DNA of 64,000 nucleotides. Origin: Pleurodeles waltl (taxonomy: Eukaryota > Chordata > Amphibia > Caudata > Salamandridae). The stretch is from NCBI RefSeq assembly GCF_031143425.1, contig NC_090444.1, positions 60,197,533-60,261,532 of the forward strand. The letters are read 5' to 3'. A model generated the notes under the pieces. The model ran no database searches, was not told the DNA's origin, and was given only the letters and a program-made list of their open reading frames with translations. The position numbers and the translations under genes were made by a program. Below, in pieces: positions 44,183 to 55,072 of the stretch (its first letter is position 1; each line of letters opens with the position of its first letter).

Positions 44183-47100
44183 CGCTTTTTGGTATGTTAC
44201 CCATAATTTCTGTCTGATGTCAGTATGTTTGACTGTATCACTGGGATTTTGCTAGCCAGGACCCCAGTGCTTATGGATTTTGGACTGCTTATCAGTATGT
44301 TTCACTGTCTTTGTCAGTATGCTTGACTGTGTCACTGGAGTCCTGCTAACCAGGACCCCAGTGCTTATGCTCTCTCTCCTCTCAAATGTGGCACTACATA
44401 TTGGTAACTCAGCATTTCATCCCAAATTGGCATACTGGTGCCCCCTTATAAGTCCCTAATATATGGTACTTAGGTAACCAGGGCATTTGGGTTCCAGGGG
44501 ATCCCTATGGGCTGCAGTATTACTTTTGCCACCTATAGGGAGCCCATGCAAAGGCTTCTGCAGGACTGCCATTGCAGCCTGCGTGAAATGCTGCATGCAC
44601 CCTTTCACAGCCATTTTTACTGCACCAGGTCACTTATAAGTCACCTATATGTCATGCCTTCCAACCCCCAAGGCTGGGTGCAAAATACCTGTGTGTGAGG
44701 TCACCCCTATGCTAGCAGAGGTGCCCCCAAGTCATCCAGGACAATTTCCCTGGACTTTGTGAGAGTGGGGATGCCATTTTATGCATGCTTTTAACATTGG
44801 TCAATACCTATGTCCAGCTTCACAATGGTAACCCCGCAAATGGCCATGTAAGGTGTCTAACAACTGGGAATTGTACCCCAATACTGATTCTAGTATTGGC
44901 TGTACAATCCCATGCACTCTGGGGGCTCCACCGTGGACCCCCGGGACTGCAATACCAGCCTTCTGAGGTGTTCCAGGCAGCCCCAGCTGCTGCCACCTCA
45001 CAGACAGGTTTCTGCCCTCCTGTTGCTTGAGCAGCTCAAGTCCAGAAAGGCAGAGCAAACGATTTCCTTTGGGAGACGGGTGTTACACCCTTTCCCTTTG
45101 GAAACAGGTGTTACAGACATGGGAGCGGTAGCTAGAGAGCCTCTGGAAATGCTTTGAAGGGCACAGATGGTGCCCTTCTTGCATAATCCAGTCTGCACCG
45201 GTTCAGGGACCCCCAGTATCTGCTCTAACGTGAAATTGGACAAAGGAAAGGAGAGTGACCACTCCCCTGTCCATCACCACCCCACGGGTGGTGCCCAGAG
45301 CTCCTCCAGAGTGTCCCTGGATTTTGCCATCTTGGATTCCAAGGGGGTGGGGAACTCTGGGAGCATCTGAGTGGCCAGTGCCAGCAGGTGACATCAGAGC
45401 CCTCCCCTGATAGGTGCTTACCTGCTTAGGTGACCAATCCCTTTTTCAGGGCTACTTAGGGTCTCTCACCTGGGTGTTTCCTCAGATTCGGATTGCAAGA
45501 CTCCAGCAAGAATTCTCTGCATCCTTTACTTTATCTTCTACCGACGGAACAGCACCTGAACCCTCCTGGAACTCTAAAAACTGCAACAGAGCAAAGATGA
45601 CTTCTGCAACATTGCATCTTCAGCTCCGGCCAGCAACTGCAACTGTTTCCAGGTTGTGCATCCTCTGAGGAATGCCGGTCTTCAGTATGTGTAAGGAAAT
45701 GCCTCCTTGGCATGGTTACCCCCTGACTTTTTGCCTTTGCTGATGCTAAGTTTTGATTTGAAAGTGTGCTGAGGCCTGCTAACCAGGCCCCAGCACCAGT
45801 GTTCTTTCCCTAACCTGTACTTTTGTTTCCACAATTGGCACACCCTGGCATCCAGGTAAGTCCCTTGTAATTGGTACCCCTGGTACCAAGGGCCCTGATG
45901 CCAGGGAAGGTCTCTAAGGGCTGCATCATATCTTATGCCACCCTGGGGACCCCTCACTCAGCACAGACACACTGCTTGTCAGCTTGTGTGTGCTAGTGGG
46001 GATAAAAAGACTAAGTTAACATGGCACTCCCCTCAGGGTGCAATGCCAACCTCACACTGCCTACAGGTATAGATAAGTCACCCCTCTAGCAGGCCTTACA
46101 TCCCTAAGGCAGGGTGCACTATACCATAGGTGAGAGCATAAGTGCATGAGCACTATGCCCCTACAGTGTCTAAGCAAAACCTTAGACATTGTAAGTGCAG
46201 GGTAGCCATAAGAGTATATGGTCTTGGAGTCTGTCATGCACGAATTCCACAGCACCATAATGGCTACACTGAAAACTGTGAAGTTTGGTATCAAACTTCT
46301 CAGCACAATAAAAGCACACTGATGCCAGTGTACATTTTATTGTAACATACACCCCAGAGGGCACCTTAGAGGTGCCCCCTGAAACCTTAACCGACTATCT
46401 GTGTAGGCTGACTAGTTTTAGCAGCCTGCCACACACCAGACATGTTGCTGGCCACATGGGGAGAGTGCCTTTGTCACTCTGTGGCCAGAAACAAAGCCTG
46501 TACTGGGTGGAGGTGCTTCTCACCTCCCCCTGCAGGAACTGTAACACCTGGCGGTGAGCCTCAAAGGCTCACCCCCTTTGTTACAGCACCCCAGGGCATT
46601 CCAGCTAGTGGAGTTGCCCACCCCTCCGGCCACGGCCCCACTTTTGGCGGCAAGGCTGGAGGAGATAATGAGAAAAACAAGGAGGAGTCACTGGCCAGTC
46701 AGGACAGCCCCTAAGACAACCTGAGCTGAGGTGACTCTGACTTTTAGAAATCCTCCATCTTGCAGATGGAGGATTCCCCCAATAGGGATAGGAATGTGCC
46801 CCCCTACCCTTGGGAGGAGGCACAAAGAGGGTGTAGCCACCCTCAGGGCTAGTAGCCATTGGCTACTAACCCCCCAGACCTAAACACACCCCTAAATTTA
46901 TTATTTAGGGGCTCCCCAGAACCTAGGAACTCAGATTTTTGCAACCTAAGAAGAAGAGGACTGCTAAGCTGAAAAACCCTGCAGAGAAGACGGAGACACC
47001 AACTGCTTTGGCCCCAGCTTTACCGGCCTGTCTCCCCACTTCTAAAGACACTGCTCCAGCGACGCTTTCCACAGGGACCAGCGACCTCTGAATCCTCAGA

Positions 47101-49807
47101 GGACTGCCCTGCATCTAGAAGGACCAAGAACTCCTGAGGACAGCGGCTCTGTTCACCAAAGACTGCAACTTTGCAACAAAGAAGCAACTTTGAAACAACT
47201 TGCGTTTCCCGCCGGAAGCGTGAGACTTGACACTCTGCACCCGACGCCCCCGGCTTGACTTATGGAGAACAATCATTTCAGGGAGGACTCTCCGGCGACT
47301 GCGAGACCGTGAGTAGCCAGAGTTGCCCCCCCTGAGCCCCCATAGCGACGCCTGCAGAGGGAATCCCGAGGCTCCCCCTGACCGCGACTGCCTGCTTGTA
47401 AGATCCAACGCCTGGTAAAGACTCTGCACCCGCAGCCCCCAGGGCCTTAAGGATCCGACCTCCAGGGCAGGAACGACCCCCAGGTGGCCCTCTCCCTTGC
47501 CCAGGTGGTGGCTACCCCGAGGACCCCCCCCTCCCCCCTTGCCTGCCTGCATCGCTGAAGAGACCCCTTGGTCTCCCATTGCTTTCTATTGAAAACCCGA
47601 CGCTTGTTTGCACACTGCACCCGGCCGCCCCCGTGCCGCTGAGGGTGTACTTTCTATGTGGACTTGTGTCCCCCCCGGTGCCCTACAAAACCCCCCTGGT
47701 CTGCCCTCCGAAGACACGGGTACTTACCTGCTGGCAGACTGGAACCGGGGCACCCCCTTCTCCATTGAAGCCTATGCGTTTTGGGCACCACTTTGACCTC
47801 TGCACCTGACCGGCCCAGAGCTGCTGGTGTGGTAACTTTGGGGTTGCTCTGAACCCCCAACGGTGGGCTACCTTGGACCCAAACTTGAACCCCGTAGGTG
47901 GTTTACTTACCTGCAAAAACTAACAAACTCTTACTCCCCCCAGTAACTGTTGAAAATTGCACTGTGTCTAGTTTTAAAATAGCTATATGTGATTTATGTG
48001 AAAACTGTATATGCTATTTTGCTAATTCAAAGTGCCTAAAGTACCTACCTGCAATACCTTTCATTTGAAGTATTACATGTAAATCTTGAACCTGTGGTTC
48101 CTAAAATAAACTAAGAAAAGATATTTTTCTATACAAAAACCTATTGGCCTGGAATTGTCGTTGAGTGTGTGTTTCTCATTTATTGCCTGTGTGTGTACAA
48201 CAAATGCTTAACACTACTCCTTTGATAAGCCTACTGCTCGAACACACTACCACAAAATAGAGCATTAGTATTATCTCTTTTTGCCACTATCTTACCTCTA
48301 AGGGGAACCCTTGGACTCTGTGCATACTATTCCTTACTTTGAAATAGTGCATACAGAGCCAACTTCCTACAGTATGCACCAGAAGAACCAAAGGAATCTT
48401 TTGTAGAGTGATGGAGTCACTTCCTTGCTTCAGCAGGCACCTCTCTGCAGAGACGACCGGTGGTGTGGGTCCCCTCTCCTGACAACGAGCGTGGATCCAG
48501 CAAAACTAGTGGTGGACTAAAGTGACCCGACAGTCCCAAGGTCCAGCTGTCCAACTTTGGTGGAGGTAAGGGCTTGCCTCCCCACGCAAAACAGTACACC
48601 CGGGAACCGCGTGGCTTGCAGCTGCCAAGGCTTGTGAGCAACCTTCCACAAAGTTCTTTGTGCATAGCACATCTCTGGCTCCTAGCACTCCATCCAGCGA
48701 CACAAAGCTTCCTCAGTGGTTCTCCAGCAGCGTGGGATCCCTTTGTGTCATGCTGCGTGGGCCTCCATTTGCACCTTCTTTGGCCCCACGCCATGGGACT
48801 CCTGTGCATGCTGCCTGGTCTTCTGAGGGCTCTCTGAGTTGCTGAGAGCCCCCTCTGTCTCTCCCTCCTGGGTAGAGGCCACCAGGTCCCTCCTGGTCCC
48901 GGGCAGCACCATTTTCCACCAACCGCAAGCTTTGCATGTGCCAAGGCCAGTGACACAAACCAGACTGCAATCATCCATCCGGCGTGGGACATCATCTGCA
49001 CCAACCAGGAACCCGCATCCGCCTTCTTGGGTGCATAGCTGACTTTGTCTTCTCACCGATGGTTCTTCTTTTGCACCTTCATCCGGGTTAGCAGAGGCTA
49101 CTGTTCTTCCTGGACTCTTCAGTGCTTCTTGGACTTGGTCCCCTTTTTCCACAGGTCTTCAGGTCCAGGAATCCATTGTTGGTGTCTTGCAGTCTCTTCT
49201 GGTTCCTACATAATCTTATATCACGACTTCTTGTGTGTTTGAGGAAACTTACTGTGATTTACTCCTGTTTTCCTGGGCTCTGGGGTGGGTTCTATTACTT
49301 ACCTTTCGTGCTTTCTTACACTCCCAGTGCCCCTCTACACACTACACTTGCCTAGGTGGAAGACCAACTTTCGCATTCCACTATTTTAGTATATGGTTTG
49401 TGTTCCCCCTAGGCCCATTGCAACGATTGTGATTTTTACTATTTGCACTGTCTACTAACTGTTTTCACAGCTATTTCTGTATTCTAGTGAATATTCTGTG
49501 TATATTACTTATCTCCTAAGGGAGTATAGTCTCTAAGGTATTTTTGGCATTGTGTCACTAAAAATAAAGAACCTTTATTTTTGTAACACTGAGTATTTTA
49601 TTTCATGTGTGTGAGTATTGTGTGACTACAGTGGTATTGCAAGAGCTTTGCATGCCTCCTGGATCAGCCTTGGCTGCTCAGCTACAGCTGCCCCTAGACA
49701 GCCTAGCTGCTAGACACTGACTACATTTCACTAATAAGGGATAACTGGACCTGACATAAGGTGTATGTATCTTTGGTACCCACTACACACCAGGCCAGCC
49801 TCCTACA
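44174..49807 (+). repeat. LTR2, split by a solo LTR1 (own parts 44174-45689 and 48377-49807)
   Basis: Removing 45690-48371 and one GTATG copy leaves ~2.94 kb, full LTR2 length. The start is fused to the DIRS-B right end (GAGAAGTACCC); the end is GGCCAGCCTCCTACA at 49807, followed by LINE sequence. Hairpin units at 44238-44370 and a poly(A) signal at 49563 are conserved. There is no recognisable target duplication because the left flank is replaced. Confidence 0.85.
45690..48371 (+). repeat. Solo LTR1 (2682 bp) with 5-bp target duplication
   Basis: Perfect GTATG repeats at 45685-45689 and 48372-48376 flank TGTAAGGAAATGCC ... AACTTCCTACA. LTR2 sequence continues on both sides. The poly(A) signal is at 48105. 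Frames such as 47115-47579 show no protein family. This intact copy defines the limits of the LTR1 family. Confidence 0.92.
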
Positions 49808-50823
49808 GCAACAACATACTTCCTTCCCGAGTCCAACAGCAATGACTATTACCCTCTGGCATAAAACACTTGCAGCACTAGGCTGGCATGACAAAATTAC
49901 ACAGGCCGCCCCACTGTGGGACACCACACAACTAGGTATGGGGAACTCATTGGGCTATCTAGGATGGTAGATCTATGGTCCCAGGGGCGGGTGATCCTAT
50001 TTTCAGAAATACAAACAGAATATCAATTTTCAGACATCAAAGCCTTTTGCTACCTACAAATCTGACACGCGCTGCTGAAGGTGCTGCTGAGGGGGGAAGG
50101 TCCCCCCAAATCATCACTCTTGGAGCACAGACTCCTTGATGAGTACATGCCCTGTAAAGCAATCACTCTCACCTATAGGAAAATACTTAATAATTCCCCA
50201 GATACCCTTTCCAAGCTCTGTACGCAGTGGGATGAAGATCCTGAGGGCATAGAAGACGATGAGTGGCCTGAGGCCCTGGCATCCCCGAGGGAAGTGGCAA
50301 TCAGATCTTGGTTCTGGCTGGTTCAATTAAAAGACCTGCACTGGAGTTATTATGCCTACACCACTCTTTTCTGGGTGCAGAAGGTGCCTCCTACACTCTG
50401 TCACAGAAGATGCGGGCAGGAGGGAACATCTTTCAATATGATTTGGAGCTATGCCACCATTCGACGTTACTAAGAGACTGCTATGTCCTATATTAAGAGG
50501 GTCTGTGGTTGCAACATGGATGCCACTCCAAAATTGTGTCTACTGAAATGTGTGGGGCCACTGTGATGAAGGAGAGACAGAATAGAGGGACTTGAAGAGG
50601 AGAGGGGGTGGAGTGGGGTGAATGGGTTGCATCCTTTGTAGTAGTGACCTAGATACTTCTGAGGTGTAACACTGGGGTAAATTGTGCTTTGTCCTCTGCC
50701 ATAATGCTTTTGTCTGTTTTACATGCAATAAAAACATTTTTTCTCTGGTTGATAGCCCGTTTGCACTCTGTATCCATGCTGGGGCCTTCTCTCTATTCAG
50801 GGTAAGGGAGATACACACCTAGG
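49808..50823 (+). pseudogene. L1-like LINE C-terminal fragment and 3' UTR
   Basis: The 130-codon frame 50081-50473 includes LTYRKILNNSPDTLSKLCTQ, WDEDPEGIEDDEW and a terminal CHRRCGQEG..MIWSYATIRRY stretch, typical of the region after the L1 RT (Cys-containing C-terminus). A stop near 49966 and frame changes upstream break it. A 3' UTR with AATAAA (50727-50732) follows, then DIRS-G at ~50824. Same strand as the LINE fragment at 226. Confidence 0.65.
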
Positions 50824-51249
50824 ATAAGAAAATTAGTTACTTACCTGTAACTGTAGTTCTCCAGTATTGGAATCTTTTATAGATTCACATGCTTGAATCA
50901 TTCCCCGTCGTCGAGATGGAAGCACCCGGTATAATTATGTAAGTAGTGTTGGAATAGATTAACACAAAGGCCCCATGCCTCTTTAATTTAACAGTCTATC
51001 AGAGTCATTTTAAGAAAAAGGACCAAATTTGAGCATCCACCAATCAGACTACACCACCCTCTAGAATCCTCCGGAGAGAAGCCCCATCACCTCAGATTGT
51101 CCCACCACAAGTGTGTGTAACATATGAAAAGAGAGAGAGAGAGAGATAGAGAGAGAGAGGTGAAACTGAGCTTCTCCGGGGAGGCGGGTGAGTCGCATGT
51201 GAATCTATAAAAGGTTCCAATACTGGAGAACTACAGTTACAGGTAAGTA
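50824..51249. repeat. DIRS-G left ITR, left half of ICR, and a (GA)n run
   Basis: About 50845-51110 is the reverse complement of the right ITR; 51205-51249 is the first arm and core of the ICR. A GA-rich simple repeat occupies about 51128-51163. No gene is visible. Confidence 0.8.
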
Positions 51250-51455
51250 TGAAAATGTCACTTACCCAGTGTACATCTGTTTGTGGCATCAGTCGCAGTA
51301 GATTCGCATGTTCTGTAATAGCTCGCCATCTGGTGTTGGGCCGGAGTGTTACAAGTTGTTTTTCTTCGAAGAAGTCTTTCGAGTCACGGGACCGAGTGAC
51401 TCCTCCTTTTGTCTCCATTGCGCATGGGCGTCGACTCCATCTTCGATTGTTTTTC
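51250..51455. repeat. DIRS-F left inverted terminal repeat
   Basis: Reverse complement of 56960-57130, differing at only a few positions near the tips. The outer core CACTTACCC precedes the arm. Between it and the ICR (51456-51609) I see no gene. Confidence 0.9.
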
Positions 51456-51609
51456 CCCGCAGAGGGTGAGGTAGGAGTTGAATTGTAGTAATAGTGCCCA
51501 TGCAATGGAGTGACTAAGTATGCACCTATTTAAGGTTGAGATGATACATATATAAATAATTGAAGGTAACTTCCAAACTGCTACAGGCTCCCGGGGAGGC
51601 GGGTGGGCA

Positions 51610-51710
51610 CATGCGAATCTACTGCGACTGATGCCACGAACAGATGTACACTGGGTAAGTGACATTTTCAGTTCGATGGCATCTGTCGCTGTAGATACGC
51701 ATGTTCTGCA
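51610..51710. repeat. DIRS-F internal complementary region (ICR)
   Basis: Arms CATGCGAATCTACTGCGAC and GTCGCTGTAGATACGCATG surround CAGATGTACACTGGGTAAGT and a GACATTTTCAG stretch. Reversed, it corresponds to the right tip joined to the left tip, i.e. the circle junction. Position between recombinase and left ITR is as in DIRS-C. Confidence 0.85.
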
Positions 51711-51748
51711 ATAGACTAGTAAGCAGTTATTTCCCCAAAAGCGGTGGA

Positions 51749-52817
51749 TCAGCCTGTAGGAGTGGAAGTAGTCTGAAATAATGTCCTTAATACAGCTTGA
51801 CCTACTGTGGCTTGTTGTGCGGATAACACGTCTACACAGTAGTGCTTGGTGAATGTGTGAGGCGTAGACCATGTGGCTGCCTTACATATTTCTTGCATTG
51901 GGATATTTCCTAGAAAGGCGGTGGTAGCACCTTTCTTTCTGGTTGAGTGTGCCCTTGGTGTAATGGGCAGCTGTCGTTTAGCTTTAAGGTAGCAGATTTG
52001 GATGCATTTAACTATCCATCTGGCTATACCTTGTTTTGAAATTGGGTTTCCTGCATGAGGTTTTTGAAATGCAATAAAGAGTTGTTTAGTCTTTCTGATG
52101 TTCTTTGTTCTGTCAATGTAATACATTAATGCTCTTTTGACATCTAATGTATGTAGTGCCCTTTCAGCTACGGTATCTGGCTGTGGAAAGAACACTGGAA
52201 GTTCCACTGTTTGATTTAGATGGAACGGTGAAATAACCTTTGGCAAAAATTTAGGATTGGTCCTTAGGACGACTATTTTTGTGTAGTTGTATAAAAGGTT
52301 CCTGTATAGTAAACGCCTGAATCTCGCTTACTCTTCTCAGGGAAGTAATGGCGATGAGAAATGCCACCTTCCAGGTTAGGAACTGTATGTCGCAGGAGTG
52401 CATGGGTTCAAAAGGTGGACCCATAAGTCTAGTTAGGACAACATTTAGGTTCCATGAAGGAACAGGTAGTGTTCTTGGTGGTATAATTCTCCTAAGGCCC
52501 TCCATGAATGCTTTAATGACTGGTATTTTATATAGGGAAGTTGAATAGGTAGTCTGCAGGTATGCAGATATTGCTGCAAGGTGAATCTTAATGGAAGAGA
52601 AAGCTAGGTTAGATTTTTGTAAGTGAAGCAAGTAACCCACTACATGTTCTGGAGTTGTGTGTAATGGTTGTATTTGATTAATATGGCAGTAGCAAACAAA
52701 CCTCTTCCATTTACTTGCATAGCAGTGCCTGGTGGATGGCCTTCTTGCTTGTTTTATGACTTCCATACATTCTTGGGTAAGTTGTAAGTGTCCGAATTCT
52801 AGGATTTCAGGAGCCAG
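51749..52817 (-). pseudogene. DIRS-F tyrosine recombinase (one frame break)
   Basis: It starts near LAPEILEFGHLQL (52817), has the N-terminal YASKWKRFVCYC segment, the first catalytic Arg in AITSLRRVSEIQAF, the HxxR box in PRAHSTRKKG and the Tyr in HTFTKHYCVD. A one-base shift at ~52255, in an A-rich CACAAAAATAG stretch, separates the Arg box from the rest; it could be a mutation or a programmed shift. There is no ATG at the domain start here (CTG), unlike DIRS-A, -C and -G. It would catalyse integration of the circular DNA. Confidence 0.88.
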
Positions 52818-54698
52818 ATTGCTAGATTCAGCAATGCTGGATCTGGGTGTCTGATCTTTTGGTTGTGCTGTGTCAACAGATCTGGCCTGTTGGGCAATTT
52901 GATGCAGGGTACCACTGATAGGTCTAGCAGCGTTGTGTACCAGGGTTGCCTTGCCCAAGTTGGTGCTATCAATATGAGTTTGAGTTTGCTTTGACTGAGT
53001 TTGTTTACCAGGTAAGGAAGGAGAGGGAGAGGAGGAAAAGCGTAAGCAAATATCCCTGACCAGTTCATCCATAGGGCATTGCCTTGGGATTGTTTGTGTG
53101 GGTATCTGGATGCGAAGTTTTGGCATTTTGCGTTCTCCCTTGTCGCAAACAAGTCTATCTGAGGTGTTCCCCAGAGTTTGAAATAAGTGTTCAGTATTTG
53201 GGGGTGAATTTCCCATTCGTGGACCTGTTGGTGATCTCGAGAGAGATTGTCTGCGAGTTGATTTTGTATCCCTGGTATAAACTGTGCAATTAGGCGAATT
53301 TGGTTGTGAATTGCCCAATGCCAAATTTTTTGTGCTAGCAGGCTTAACTGCGTGGAGTGCGTCCCTCCCTGCTTGTTTAGATAATACATTGTTGTCATGT
53401 TGTCTGTTTTGACGAGAATGTATTTGTGAACTATTATTGGTTGGAAAGCTTTTAGTGCTTGAAAAACTGCTAGAAGTTCTAGGTGATTGATATGCAGTTT
53501 TGTTTGATGTACGTTCCATTGTCCTTGTATGCTGTATTGATTGAGGTGTGCTCCCCACCCTGTCATGGAAGCATCTGTTGTTATTACGTATTGTGGCACT
53601 GGGTCTTGGAAAGGCCGCCCCTTGTTTAAATTTATGTTGTTCCACCACAGAAGCGAGAGGTAAGTTTGGCGGTCTATTAACACCAGATCTAGAAGGTGAC
53701 CCTGTGCTTGAGACCACTGTGATGCTAGGCATTGTTGTAAGGGCCTCATGTGCAGTCTTGCGTTTGGGACAATGGCTATGCATGATGACATCATGCCTAG
53801 GAGTTGTAATACCATCTTTGCCTGTATCTTTTGTGTTGGATACATGCGTTGTATGATGGTGTTGAAATTTTGAATTCTTTGTGGACTTGGAGTGGCTACT
53901 CCTTTTGATGTGTCTATTATGGCTCCCAGGTATTGTTGTACCTTGCGTGGCAGAATTTTGGATTTTGTGAAATTGACGGTGAACCCTAGTTTGAAGAGGG
54001 TTTGTATGATATGATTTGTGTGATTTGAGCACTCTATTAACGAATGGGCCTTGATTAGCCAGTCGTCTAGATATGGGAACACATGTATTTGCTGCCTTCT
54101 TATGTGTGCTGCGACCACTGCTAGACATTTGGTAAAGACTCTTGGTGCGGTTGTTAATCCGAAAGGCAGTACCTTGAATTGGTAATGTATTCCTTTGAAT
54201 ACAAACCTTAGGTATTTCCTGTGCGATGGGTGTATTGGTATATGGAAATAAGCATCCTTGAGGTCTAAAGTTGCCATGTAGTCGTGCAGTTTTAGCAATG
54301 GCAATACTTCTTGTAGTGTGACCATGTGGAAGTGGTCTGATTTGATGAAAGTGTTCACTACTCTGAGGTCTAGGATTGGTCTCAGCGTTTTGTCCTTCTT
54401 TGGTATCAGAAAGTACAGTGAGTAAACTCCTGTGTTTATTTGTGTGTTTGGCACTAATTCGATTGCATTCTTTTGCAATAGTGCCTGCACTTCTATCTCC
54501 AGGAGATTGGAATGGTGTGTTGTTAAATTTTGTGCTTTTGGTGGTATGTTTGGAGGGAATTGTAGAAATTCTATGCAATAACCATGTTGGATAATTGCTA
54601 GAACCCAAGTGTCTGTAGTGATTTCCTCCCATGCTTTGTAATAATGACCTATTCTTCCCCCCACTGGTGTTGTGTGGAGGGGGTGAGTGACATGTGAG
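52251..54698 (-). other. Long open frame overlapping RT in Gag phase (DIRS-F)
   Basis: After the Gag TGA (54699-54701) the same phase is open for ~815 codons. About 600 codons lie over RT, RNase H and methyltransferase-like coding in the alternative frame and read as a Ser/Thr/Asn/Arg-rich, probably disordered peptide. The last ~188 codons are the recombinase N-terminus. The relative phase (Gag = overlap = recombinase; RT = +1) is identical to DIRS-A and DIRS-G. Translation is not demonstrated. Confidence 0.6.
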
Positions 54699-55072
54699 TC
54701 ATTGTTTAGTAGTAGGGGTTTTGGGGCTTTGAAATCTCCCTCTATTTCTAGGGAATTGCCCTCCTCTATATTGTCCCCGAAAACCTCCTCTATACTGTCC
54801 CTGGTAAGTGGACGGTGTTGCTTGTGAGGTGCTGGCTTGTGTGCTTTGACCCCGAAACCCCCCTCGAAAGGGCGTTTTACGGAATGTGCTGTAATTCCCT
54901 CTGCTCTGCGGGGAGTAGAGTGCGCCCATGGCTTTGGCAGTGTCTGTATCTTTTTTGAGTTTCTCAATCGCTGTGTCCACTTCTGGACCGAACAGTTCTT
55001 TTTCATTAAAAGGCATATTGAGAACTGCTTGTTGAATCTCTGGTTTAAATCCAGACGTTCGGAGCCATGCAT
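52799..55072 (-). CDS. DIRS-F reverse transcriptase-RNase H-methyltransferase-like protein
   Basis: 757 open codons. The first ~125 overlap the Gag end in the +1 frame, so the true start is unknown; a Gag-Pol frameshift or internal start is needed. RT: RPILDLRVVN (231-240), TLDLKDAYFHIPI (A box, ~268-280), VLPFGLTTAPR and the catalytic YLDDW at 334-338. RNase H acidic set: TTDASMTGWG (D500), LELL (E532), VKTDN (D557) and LADNLSR (D608). Methyltransferase-like block ~628-720: QIDLFATRENAKC, NWSGIFAYAFPPLP and LIAPTWARQPWY. It ends just inside the recombinase start. All catalytic residues I can check are present. Confidence 0.88.
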   Translation of the reverse strand: MHGSERLDLNQRFNKQFSICLLMKKNCSVQKWTQRLRNSKKIQTLPKPWAHSTPRRAEGITAHSVKRPFEGGFGVKAHKPAPHKQHRPLTRDSIEEVFGDNIEEGNSLEIEGDFKAPKPLLLNNDSHVTHPLHTTPVGGRIGHYYKAWEEITTDTWVLAIIQHGYCIEFLQFPPNIPPKAQNLTTHHSNLLEIEVQALLQKNAIELVPNTQINTGVYSLYFLIPKKDKTLRPILDLRVVNTFIKSDHFHMVTLQEVLPLLKLHDYMATLDLKDAYFHIPIHPSHRKYLRFVFKGIHYQFKVLPFGLTTAPRVFTKCLAVVAAHIRRQQIHVFPYLDDWLIKAHSLIECSNHTNHIIQTLFKLGFTVNFTKSKILPRKVQQYLGAIIDTSKGVATPSPQRIQNFNTIIQRMYPTQKIQAKMVLQLLGMMSSCIAIVPNARLHMRPLQQCLASQWSQAQGHLLDLVLIDRQTYLSLLWWNNINLNKGRPFQDPVPQYVITTDASMTGWGAHLNQYSIQGQWNVHQTKLHINHLELLAVFQALKAFQPIIVHKYILVKTDNMTTMYYLNKQGGTHSTQLSLLAQKIWHWAIHNQIRLIAQFIPGIQNQLADNLSRDHQQVHEWEIHPQILNTYFKLWGTPQIDLFATRENAKCQNFASRYPHKQSQGNALWMNWSGIFAYAFPPLPLLPYLVNKLSQSKLKLILIAPTWARQPWYTTLLDLSVVPCIKLPNRPDLLTQHNQKIRHPDPALLNLAIWLLKS

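Noticed and set aside
45690..48371. Complete gypsy element between the LTR1 copies at 13202 and 45690
   Set aside because: The second LTR1 has its own GTATG duplication directly at both ends, so it is an independent solo LTR.
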